From: Bradyrhizobium guangdongense
GTDB taxonomy: Bacteria; Pseudomonadota; Alphaproteobacteria; Rhizobiales; Xanthobacteraceae
Assembly (NCBI RefSeq): GCF_006483445.1
Contig: NZ_PPPT01000003.1
Span: forward strand, 1-47,290
Reading direction: 5' to 3'
Length of the DNA stretch: 47,290 nucleotides
Within the stretch, counting starts at the first letter, position 1; every line of letters starts with the position of its first letter. The position numbers and the translations under genes were made by a program. This document shows positions 8,398-14,662 of the stretch, piece after piece. The notes under the pieces were generated by a model. It worked only from the letters and a program-made list of their open reading frames with translations. It was not told the origin of the DNA and searched no databases.

Positions 8398-10389
8398 ATG
8401 AGGCCTGCAATCGGGCAACCGTTCAAGGCGCGCTCCACCGAAGAGCTCATGGCACTGCTCAGCGCGGTCGCGACCGCGATCCTTGCAGTGATCATCATTG
8501 CAATGCTCTATTTCGGTCGCGAAATCTTCGTGCCGATTGCATTGGCGATCCTGCTCAGCTTCGTGCTGGCACCACTCGTCGTGATCCTGCAGCGTATCCG
8601 GGTGCCACGCGTGCTGGCGGTCGTCAGCGTCGCCATCCTCGCATTCGCGTTCATTTTTGCGATGGGCAGTCTTCTCGCCACGCAATTGACCCAACTCGCC
8701 GGGGATCTCCCGCGCTATCAATCGACGATCAGCGAAAAGATCCAGTCGATCCGGGATACGAAGGCCGGGAGGGGGACGCTCGAGCGCGCCTCCGACATGT
8801 TGAAGGATCTCGGCAAGGAAATCGACAAGCCGAAAGAGGCCGCGCCCGCGCGTGCGCCGAACGCGATCCTCAATTCCAATGCCGCGGGACCACAGGCGCC
8901 CGTTCCGGTGGAAGTGCGCCAGCCCGACCCGGGCGCGCTGGAGAGCCTGCGGACCTTGATCGCCCCGCTGGTTCATCCGCTCGCGACAACCTTCATCATC
9001 ATCATTTTCGTCATCTTCATTCTGCTGCAACGCGAGGATCTCCGGAACAGGCTCATCCGGCTGGCCGGCTCCTACGACCTCCAGCGCACCACGGCGGCGC
9101 TCGACGACGCGGCGGGGCGCCTCAGCCGGCTGTTCCTGACCCAGCTCATTCTGAACAGCGCCTTCGGCATCGTCATCGGATTAGGCCTGTGGTTGATCGG
9201 CACACCGAGCGCGATCCTGTGGGGCATTTTGGCGACGGTGCTCCGCTTCGTCCCCTATATCGGTGCCGTCATCGCGGCCGCGTTCCCGCTTGCGCTCGCC
9301 GTCGCCGTCGATCCCGGCTGGTCGATGCTGCTGTGGACGCTCGCGCTGTTTCTGACGGTGGAGCCGATCGTCGGCCATGTTGTAGAGCCGATGGTCTACG
9401 GGCACAGCACCGGGCTTTCCCCGGTCGCCGTGGTTGCGGCGGCGACATTCTGGACCGCACTTTGGGGGCCGATCGGGCTCGTCCTCGCGACGCCTCTGAC
9501 GGTGTGCCTTGTCGTGCTCGGGCGTCATGTGGAGCGCCTGGAATTCCTCGACGTCATGTTCGGGGACCGACCGGCGTTGTCTCCGCCCGAAATCTTCTAC
9601 CAGCGCATGCTGGCGGGGGACCCGGCGGAAGCTGCCGAAAAGGCCGAGGAGTTTTTGAAGGAACGCTCTCTCGCTTCATACTACGACGAGGTTGCCTTGA
9701 AGGGCTTGCAGCTCGCGCAACTGGATGCCGAGCGCGGCGCGCTCGATCAGGTGCGCCTTGCCAAGATCAGGGACGCCGTCAGGGAATTCGCCAGCGACCT
9801 CGCCGACCAGGATGACCGGCCGCCGACCAAAATCCATCCCACCACCGACGCAGAAGCCTCGTCCGCGGTGGAAAGTGTCGCGGAAAATGCGGCGTTTGAA
9901 AACTTGCCGGTTCTCGGCAAGGAAAGCTTGCCGGCGGATTGGCAGGGTGAGCATCCCGTTCTCTGCATGGCCGGACGCGGTCTCGTCGATGAAGCGGCCG
10001 CGATCATGCTGGCCCAGCTTTCGACGGCCCATGGTCTCGCGGCGCGGATCGAAGGTGCGGAAGCGCTCTCCACCACGAACGTCTTCCGGCTCGAGACCAC
10101 CGGCGTTGCGGTCGTCTGCCTCGTCTATCTCGATTCGAGTGGACCGGCGCACATGCGCTATTCCGTCCGGCGTCTCAGGCGCAAGCTGCCGAAGGCGATC
10201 ATCATCCTGGGCTGCTGGATCCGGGACATCGACCCCGCTGCGCTGGAAGCGTTGCGGGAGAATGCGAAAGCCGATCTCGTTGCCGCGAGCCTCGGCGATG
10301 CGGTCAAGCTGTGCATCGAGGCCACGGGTGTGACGGATGCATCTCAGGCGGAGTCCAGGCCGGAAGCTTCTGCAATCGTCGCGGCGTGA
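8398..10389 (+). CDS. PerM / AI-2E family membrane protein with long C-terminal extension
   Basis: A 663-residue protein. Residues 1 to about 385 form the PerM (AI-2E exporter-like) domain: paired hydrophobic helices at the N-terminus, a soluble excursion near 95-185, then helices with the conserved RFVPYIGAVIAA stretch and a VEPIVGHVVEPMVYG motif. The remaining 280 residues are soluble, with a helical Glu-rich linker (ERSLASYYDEVALKG region) and an alpha/beta domain beginning LCMAGRGLVDEAAAIM, which resembles a B12-binding-like or Rossmann-type fold. Family members are transporters or putative exporters; a quorum signal substrate should not be assumed. Start chosen at the ATG 17 bases after a GGGGTGATGG site; the open frame goes further up without support. 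Confidence 0.8.
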   Translation: MRPAIGQPFKARSTEELMALLSAVATAILAVIIIAMLYFGREIFVPIALAILLSFVLAPLVVILQRIRVPRVLAVVSVAILAFAFIFAMGSLLATQLTQLAGDLPRYQSTISEKIQSIRDTKAGRGTLERASDMLKDLGKEIDKPKEAAPARAPNAILNSNAAGPQAPVPVEVRQPDPGALESLRTLIAPLVHPLATTFIIIIFVIFILLQREDLRNRLIRLAGSYDLQRTTAALDDAAGRLSRLFLTQLILNSAFGIVIGLGLWLIGTPSAILWGILATVLRFVPYIGAVIAAAFPLALAVAVDPGWSMLLWTLALFLTVEPIVGHVVEPMVYGHSTGLSPVAVVAAATFWTALWGPIGLVLATPLTVCLVVLGRHVERLEFLDVMFGDRPALSPPEIFYQRMLAGDPAEAAEKAEEFLKERSLASYYDEVALKGLQLAQLDAERGALDQVRLAKIRDAVREFASDLADQDDRPPTKIHPTTDAEASSAVESVAENAAFENLPVLGKESLPADWQGEHPVLCMAGRGLVDEAAAIMLAQLSTAHGLAARIEGAEALSTTNVFRLETTGVAVVCLVYLDSSGPAHMRYSVRRLRRKLPKAIIILGCWIRDIDPAALEALRENAKADLVAASLGDAVKLCIEATGVTDASQAESRPEASAIVAA

Positions 10390-10452
10390 AAGCTGTCTAC
10401 GCCTGCTGCCGCTGCACTCCCATGAAGATGCAGCACGCTTCGATCGGCCCCG

Positions 10453-10644
10453 CTATTTTGATTTTGCGGCCCGTGGCGCGAGCGCGCGTTTCATCGCGGC
10501 GTAGATCCTCAACTGCGCGGCGTTACGAAGTGCATTCTGCCGCGCCTCTCCCTCAGGCAGTTGCTTTGCCTCGCTGGCCCGCGCATCGGCCTGCTGGTCC
10601 AGATGGTCCGCCGTCAGATGGGCGACCTTCGCCTTGTTGCGCAC
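10453..10644 (-). CDS. Small hypothetical protein, 63 residues
   Basis: A short basic helical protein (opening MRNKAKVAHL, ending RALAPRAAKSK). The frame is open to 10932, but a GTG at 10644 preceded by an AAGGTAAGG ribosome site gives a compact product with an amphipathic sequence rich in Ala, Gln, Arg and Lys, unlike the proline- and arginine-rich upstream extension. It is the first of three tiny leftward genes divergent from the Crp/Fnr regulator. I do not recognise a named family. Confidence 0.55.
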   Translation of the reverse strand: MRNKAKVAHLTADHLDQQADARASEAKQLPEGEARQNALRNAAQLRIYAAMKRALAPRAAKSK

Positions 10645-10661
10645 GATTGGCCTTACCTTGT

Positions 10662-10877
10662 TCAATGCAAATCGCGGCCGAACCAAACGACCGGTTCGGA
10701 TTGCGAGGAGCCGGTTTCGATTTGCATGTCCTGGATGTGGCCGCAGCTTCGACAGCGCAGCGTCCAATGCTCGTCTCCCGGTCGCGAAGGCGCGATCGGC
10801 TGGACAACGGCCACGCCGCAGCAACGGTCGCATCTCGCGTGCGGCGATAACGGGGACAGGGGGGAGGTATATTGCAT
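10662..10877 (-). CDS. Small CxxC zinc-ribbon-like protein
   Basis: A 71-residue protein with RCDRCCG near the N-terminus and CRSCGH about 30 residues later, giving two CxxC knuckles suited to one zinc ion. The start at 10877 is chosen because GGGAG lies seven bases upstream; an ATG six codons earlier (10895) has no site. It lies 17 bases upstream of the 63-residue gene and just downstream of a second zinc-ribbon gene, suggesting a small operon. Function unknown; such proteins often bind nucleic acid or protein partners. Confidence 0.65.
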   Translation of the reverse strand: MQYTSPLSPLSPHARCDRCCGVAVVQPIAPSRPGDEHWTLRCRSCGHIQDMQIETGSSQSEPVVWFGRDLH

Positions 10878-10898
10878 CTTGATCTCCCATGGCAAAAA

Positions 10899-11138
10899 CT
10901 AGTCGGGGGACTTGAGCTCGCCGCGGAGCCACCCTTTCGCGTCGCCGCTCATGGGATCGCTGACCACCAGGGTTCGATGGACGTAGTCACATCTGGAGCA
11001 CTCGAAGGTGCGAAGTTCGTAGCCCGCGGGGCCCGCTGCAATGCACACCAGGTTGGTGCGGGTATGGCATTGCTGACAGCGCGGGCGCTCTATCGCGCTC
11101 AGGGGCGGGCCGGTTGTGAATGCTTGAGACCTGGGCAT
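10899..11138 (-). CDS. Small zinc-ribbon-like protein
   Basis: A 79-residue protein with a CQQCH knuckle and a FECSRCDYVHR knuckle about 25 residues apart, a typical zinc-ribbon arrangement. The start at 11138 is preceded by GAGAGGG; the open frame begins 13 codons earlier without a site. Its stop is 21 bases from the next small zinc-binding gene. It is divergent from the Crp/Fnr regulator at 11297 and may share its control region. Function unknown. Confidence 0.65.
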   Translation of the reverse strand: MPRSQAFTTGPPLSAIERPRCQQCHTRTNLVCIAAGPAGYELRTFECSRCDYVHRTLVVSDPMSGDAKGWLRGELKSPD

Positions 11139-11230
11139 GTCAGCCCTCTCATTTGACCAGGCGGGCGCACAACGCACTGCTGAACGTCGGTCGCTGAGCT
11201 CTGATTTTCACACCGTGGAAGTTGGCCGGC

Positions 11231-11246
11231 TGGTCAATATTGACCA
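11231..11246. promoter_or_regulatory. Perfect 16-base palindrome, candidate operator
   Basis: TGGTCAATATTGACCA reads the same on both strands. It sits between the leftward zinc-ribbon gene (start 11138) and the rightward Crp/Fnr gene (start 11297), 50 bases before the latter. Dyad symmetry, length and position fit a dimeric regulator, possibly the Crp/Fnr protein itself, although it is not a TTGAT-N4-ATCAA site. Confidence 0.5.
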
Positions 11247-11296
11247 CCACATACCAGATTTAATATCTAGGCATCGCTAGTCCAAAGGAGGGGCTC

Positions 11297-11983
11297 GTGA
11301 AGCCTGCAAAGCGGCCGTTCAACCCTCAAGCCTTTCTAGCCAAGGTCGGGAACGGAAAAACGATATCTAAATATCGCAAGGGCCGGATCATCTACTCGCA
11401 AGGCGATGAAGCGGACCGGCTATTCTATATCCAGTCGGGCAAGGTCAAGGTGACCGTCGTTTCCGAGCAGGGCAAGGAAGCCGTCGTCGGCATCCTGGAG
11501 CCGGCGCAGTTTTTTGGCGAGGGATGTCTGAACGGCCAGGCGGTCCGTATTGGAACGGCGAAGGCGATCGAGGAGTGCGTGATCACCTCGATCACGCGGA
11601 AAGCGATGCTGGCGGCGCTCCGCAGGGAGCCGAAGTTTTCGGAGCTTTTCGTGGCCTACCTGGTCACCCGGAGCAACCGTATCGAAGAAGATCTGATCGA
11701 CCAGTTGTTCAATTCGAGCGAGAAGCGGCTCGCACGCCTTCTGCTCCTGCTGGCAAATTTCGGCAAGAACGGAAGGCCGACACCGATCGACGGTTCGATC
11801 AATCAGGCAACGCTGGCGGAGATGATCGGAACGACCCGGTCCCGCGTGAGCTTCTTCCTCAATAAATTTCGCCGGCTGGGACTGATCAGCTACAACGGAA
11901 AGATCGAGGTGCATCGCTCCCTGTTGAACGCCGTCCTGTACGAAAAGCCTCATCTGGAAAGGGACGAAAAGCCGACAGAATGA
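11297..11983 (+). CDS. Crp/Fnr family transcriptional regulator
   Basis: A 228-residue cytoplasmic regulator starting at GTG, with a strong AAAGGAGGGG ribosome site. Residues 25-125 form the cyclic-nucleotide-binding-like beta roll (IIYSQGDEADRLFYIQSG, then FFGEGCLNG); a long dimerisation helix follows, then a winged helix-turn-helix at about 169-198 containing LAEMIGTTRSRVSFFLNKF. The N-terminal cysteine cluster of oxygen-sensing FNR is absent, so it is not an Fe-S sensor of that type. The RSRVSFFLNKF recognition helix differs from FixK and CRP. A perfect palindrome lies 50 bases upstream and could mediate autoregulation. Effector unknown. Confidence 0.88.
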   Translation: MKPAKRPFNPQAFLAKVGNGKTISKYRKGRIIYSQGDEADRLFYIQSGKVKVTVVSEQGKEAVVGILEPAQFFGEGCLNGQAVRIGTAKAIEECVITSITRKAMLAALRREPKFSELFVAYLVTRSNRIEEDLIDQLFNSSEKRLARLLLLLANFGKNGRPTPIDGSINQATLAEMIGTTRSRVSFFLNKFRRLGLISYNGKIEVHRSLLNAVLYEKPHLERDEKPTE

Positions 11984-12008
11984 CACGGCGGAGACGCGCC
12001 AACCCGCC

Positions 12009-12485
12009 TCATCGGTTGTCGCTGAGCAGCAGCTCCGCGATGCGATTGTCGGCGCGGCGCAGCCGCCGGCAAAGCTCGCGGTTGATGTTCTGCAGCACCA
12101 TCACATAGGCCTGAATGTCTTTCTTGTAGCAGGCGTAGAGCTCGCGGGCCGTGAGCTCATAGAGCACGGTCGGGCTTTGGGCGACCACCGTGGCCGAGCG
12201 GTTCTGCATCTCGATCAGCGTCATCTCGCCGAAAAAATCGCCCGGTGCGAGCGACGAGATGCGAATGGCGTGTTCCGGGTCGCCGCGCTTGCTCACCACG
12301 AGCTCGCCTGAGTGTACGATGAACATCGAGCGGCCGGGATCGCCTTCCGCGACGACGGTGGCGCCTTCATCGAAGCGGCGCTCGACCAGCATGGAGACGA
12401 GCAGTTCGAGGCTCGCATCCGCAAGCCCGCCAAAGAAGGGCGTGGCGAGCAAAAATGCTTTCAGATCGGGCGAGCTGACAGCCAT
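12009..12485 (-). CDS. Stand-alone cyclic nucleotide-binding domain protein
   Basis: A 158-residue protein made almost entirely of one cNMP-binding beta roll: FFGGLADASLELL helix, EGDPGRSMFIVHSGEL, GDFFGEMTLIEMQNRSATVVA, and a C-terminal helix. The phosphate-binding cassette has GEM and NRSAT (family FGE(L/I)AL and R-T/S-A), compatible with cyclic nucleotide binding. There is no DNA-binding or enzymatic domain. It is convergent with the Crp/Fnr gene, the stops being 25 bases apart. Such proteins may act as effector-sensing partners; the partner is unknown. Confidence 0.85.
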   Translation of the reverse strand: MAVSSPDLKAFLLATPFFGGLADASLELLVSMLVERRFDEGATVVAEGDPGRSMFIVHSGELVVSKRGDPEHAIRISSLAPGDFFGEMTLIEMQNRSATVVAQSPTVLYELTARELYACYKKDIQAYVMVLQNINRELCRRLRRADNRIAELLLSDNR

Positions 12486-12540
12486 CGCGCCAATATACGC
12501 TCGCGCCTCGCGGCGGCAAGCGAGCCCAGCGGGACGCCAC

Positions 12541-12625
12541 GTAGCCCGGATGAAGCGTCAGCGTAATCCGGGATCGTGCCCGAAGCGCCGCACCCCGGAT
12601 TACGCTGACGCTCCATCCGGGCTAC
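12541..12625. repeat. Dispersed palindromic repeat (long inverted arms)
   Basis: The left arm starts GTAGCCCGGATGAAGCGTCA and the right arm ends with its near-complement finishing CATCCGGGCTAC. The arms are about 32 bases each and nearly perfect, around a 20-base centre. It lies between two leftward genes and has no coding potential. It matches the style of a repeat family common in Bradyrhizobium intergenic regions. Confidence 0.75.
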
Positions 12626-12673
12626 AAGGGACGCACGAGCAATCCGCATTTGTGCTGAGTTTCGGCCGAACAT

Positions 12674-12708
12674 GAAAAAGCCGGCCGCTCCTTGCGAGCG
12701 TCCGGCTT
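12674..12708 (-). terminator. Terminator of the CHRD gene
   Basis: Read leftward, AAGCCGG and CCGGCTT pair, with an inner GCTCGCAAGGAGC stem, followed by TTTTC. It lies 39 bases after the CHRD stop. Confidence 0.75.
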
Positions 12709-12746
12709 CTTGTTCTGGACGTGCGCCGCAGCGCTTACTGCATCAC

Positions 12747-13169
12747 TTACTTCATGACCTGGCCGCGGATCTCGCCGCCCGGGTTCGCCGCGGTGTGGAT
12801 GTTGATGTAGTACTTGCCGGACATGAGGTCGGCGACCTGCGCGTCGGTCAGAGTCGCCTCGCCCTTGACCGGGCTCGTTCCGGCATTCGGGATCGCAACT
12901 GCGACGCCGGCATTCTTGCCGGCCTCGGCCGGCCCGTGGAAATGGGCCGCGGTCGCCGGGCCCGACAGGCCGGAATAGGTCACGGTCCAGGTCAGCTTCT
13001 TGCTGGCGGGGTCGAACGACAGCTCTGCCGATCCGGTGCCGCCGGTGGTCGTCGCCGGCACTTCGGATTTGCCGTCCAGCGTAGCCTTCAGCGCGTCGGC
13101 TGCGCCGGCCTGGCCGGCGAACGCAACGGCGGCTGCGAAGGCGAAAGTGGCAAAAAGGGCTTTTTTCAT
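12747..13169 (-). CDS. Secreted CHRD domain protein
   Basis: A 140-residue exported protein: a Sec signal peptide of about 23 residues (MKKALFATFAFAAAVAFAGQ, cleavage near AGAA) and one CHRD domain with the family's AAHFHGPAEAG, TDAQVADLMSGKYYINIHT and GGEIRGQV motifs. CHRD domains occur in chordin and in many bacterial periplasmic or surface proteins, with no firm bacterial function. Start chosen at 13169 because GGGAGAGAACC precedes it; the frame is open 13 codons further. A GGGAATAAA promoter-like element lies 56 bases upstream, matching that of the cytochrome c' gene. Divergent from a diheme cytochrome c. Confidence 0.88.
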   Translation of the reverse strand: MKKALFATFAFAAAVAFAGQAGAADALKATLDGKSEVPATTTGGTGSAELSFDPASKKLTWTVTYSGLSGPATAAHFHGPAEAGKNAGVAVAIPNAGTSPVKGEATLTDAQVADLMSGKYYINIHTAANPGGEIRGQVMK

Positions 13170-13204
13170 GGTTCTCTCCCGGTTGACGCCAATGGTGACA
13201 ATTT

Positions 13205-13233
13205 CCAAACAGTGAGATCCGGAATTTATTCCC
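13205..13233 (-). promoter_or_regulatory. Candidate ECF-type promoter of the CHRD gene
   Basis: On the minus strand GGGAATAAA (13233-13225) and GTTTGG (13210-13205) are 14 bases apart, the second box ending 35 bases before the ATG. The layout nearly duplicates the element upstream of the cytochrome c' gene at 7576-7603. Confidence 0.4.
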
Positions 13234-13323
13234 GCCTTACAGCCGAGCCATCTAAATTATTCGTGGCTGGAGCGATCGCGGCATGCCCCCTATGTTCGCC
13301 TGGGTTCGATGAAGGTCGTATGA

Positions 13324-14247
13324 ATGCGACGAATGCTCCTTGCCGTTCTGCTGGCCGCTGCCGCGGCGCTCGGTTTCTATTGGTGGCTCACCACACCTGC
13401 GGCGTTCGCATTGCCGGCGGCCTCCCGCGCGCCCGATCTCGTCAGCGGGCAGCAGGTCTTTAACGCCGGTGGCTGCGCGTCATGCCACGCCGTGCCGAAC
13501 CAACCGGATCGTTTGCGGCTGGGCGGCGGCCTGGCGATCGGCTCGCCGTTCGGCACCTTCTATGCGCCGAACATTTCTCCTGACGCGGCCGACGGGATCG
13601 GGCGCTGGAGCGAGGTCCAATTCGTCAACGCCGTGCTGAACGGCGTCTCGCCTGACGGAGCGCAATATTTTCCGGCGTTTCCCTATACATCGTATCATCG
13701 CGCGAAAATCGACGACGTGCGCGACCTCTTTGCTTATCTGAAGACGCTGCCGGCCGTGTCGGGCCGGGTGCGCGATCACGATCTGCCGTTCCCGTTCAAC
13801 ATCCGCCGCAATGTCGGCATCTGGAAATTGCTGTTCATGGACGACAAGCCGTTCATGGCGGATGCCGCGCGATCCGCGCAATGGAATCGCGGCGCCTATC
13901 TCGTGAACGGGTTTGGCCATTGCGCCGAATGCCACAGCCCGCGCAACTTCCTGGGCGGTCTCGTCACGGCGCAGCGCTTTGCCGGCGGGCCAAACCCGGA
14001 AGGCGAGGGCTGGGTGCCCAACATCACGCAAAAGGGCATCGGGGAGTGGAGCGAAAAGGACATCGCGGATTTCCTCGAGACCGGCGACATGCCCGAGGGC
14101 GACAGCGCCTCGGGCGCGATGCGGCCGGTGATCAAGAACCTCGCGCAGTTGACTAGCGAAGACCGCGCCGCGATGGCCGCCTATCTGAAATCGCTGCCGC
14201 CGGTCGAAGGCCCGAAGCCGCCGCCGCGGAAACAGCCCGGAAGTTAG
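13324..14247 (+). CDS. Membrane-anchored diheme cytochrome c
   Basis: A 307-residue exported cytochrome with an N-terminal hydrophobic segment (about 4-22) that is either a signal peptide or an anchor, and two haem sites, CASCH at 51-55 and CAECH at 200-204, each in a class I-like cytochrome domain. A proline-rich tail ends the protein (PPVEGPKPPPRK). The layout resembles the cytochrome subunits of membrane-bound alcohol, aldehyde or gluconate dehydrogenases and related diheme electron carriers, which pass electrons from periplasmic dehydrogenases to ubiquinone or oxidases. No dehydrogenase gene is adjacent, so the partner is unknown. Confidence 0.88.
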   Translation: MRRMLLAVLLAAAAALGFYWWLTTPAAFALPAASRAPDLVSGQQVFNAGGCASCHAVPNQPDRLRLGGGLAIGSPFGTFYAPNISPDAADGIGRWSEVQFVNAVLNGVSPDGAQYFPAFPYTSYHRAKIDDVRDLFAYLKTLPAVSGRVRDHDLPFPFNIRRNVGIWKLLFMDDKPFMADAARSAQWNRGAYLVNGFGHCAECHSPRNFLGGLVTAQRFAGGPNPEGEGWVPNITQKGIGEWSEKDIADFLETGDMPEGDSASGAMRPVIKNLAQLTSEDRAAMAAYLKSLPPVEGPKPPPRKQPGS

Positions 14248-14255
14248 CCTTCTTG

Positions 14256-14310
14256 TTTTGACGCGTTTTCGTGACGCGAACCGGTGCCCACTTCGCTCGA
14301 AAACGCTTTA
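14256..14310. repeat. Dispersed palindromic repeat, copy 1
   Basis: Begins TTTTGACGCGTTTTCGTGAC and ends CGAAAACGCTTTA, with GCGTTTTCG and CGAAAACGC as inverted arms. A clear relative lies at 38222-38275. It reaches into the stop codon of the leftward Lrp-like gene, so it ends that gene's transcript region. Confidence 0.7.
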
Positions 14311-14553
14311 GCCCCCGCCAAAGGCCTTGAAGGTGATGATGGTGAGGGTGTCCTGGATCCCCGGCAGCACCTGCACCTTCTCATTGATGAAGTGGCCGAT
14401 ATCGGTGTCCTTGTCGACGTAGAACTTCACCAGCAGATCGTAATTGCCCGCCGTGGAATAAATCTCCGAGGCGATCTCGGCTTCGGCGAGCGCGTTGGCG
14501 ACCGTGTAGGACTGGCCGAGCTTGCATTTGATCTGGACGAAGAAAGGAACCAT
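14308..14553 (-). CDS. Stand-alone Lrp/AsnC effector-binding (RAM) domain protein
   Basis: An 81-residue protein that is only the ligand-binding RAM domain of Lrp/AsnC regulators (VPFFVQIKCKLGQSYTVA, then a NYDLLVKFYVDKDTDIG strand-helix and PGIQDTLTIITF). It has no helix-turn-helix. Such single-domain proteins assemble into ring-like oligomers and bind amino acids; they may modulate enzymes or full-length Lrp proteins. Its stop codon lies in a dispersed palindromic repeat. Confidence 0.85.
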   Translation of the reverse strand: MVPFFVQIKCKLGQSYTVANALAEAEIASEIYSTAGNYDLLVKFYVDKDTDIGHFINEKVQVLPGIQDTLTIITFKAFGGG

Positions 14554-14662
14554 CGCGGTTGCTCCGAAAGCATGTTCTGGCGGCTAATAGGCCAAAGTCG
14601 CGTGGCTTTAGCAAGCGACCTTGCCGGTTCGCAAGCCGAGCCTGTCACGCCCGGGGCCTGCG

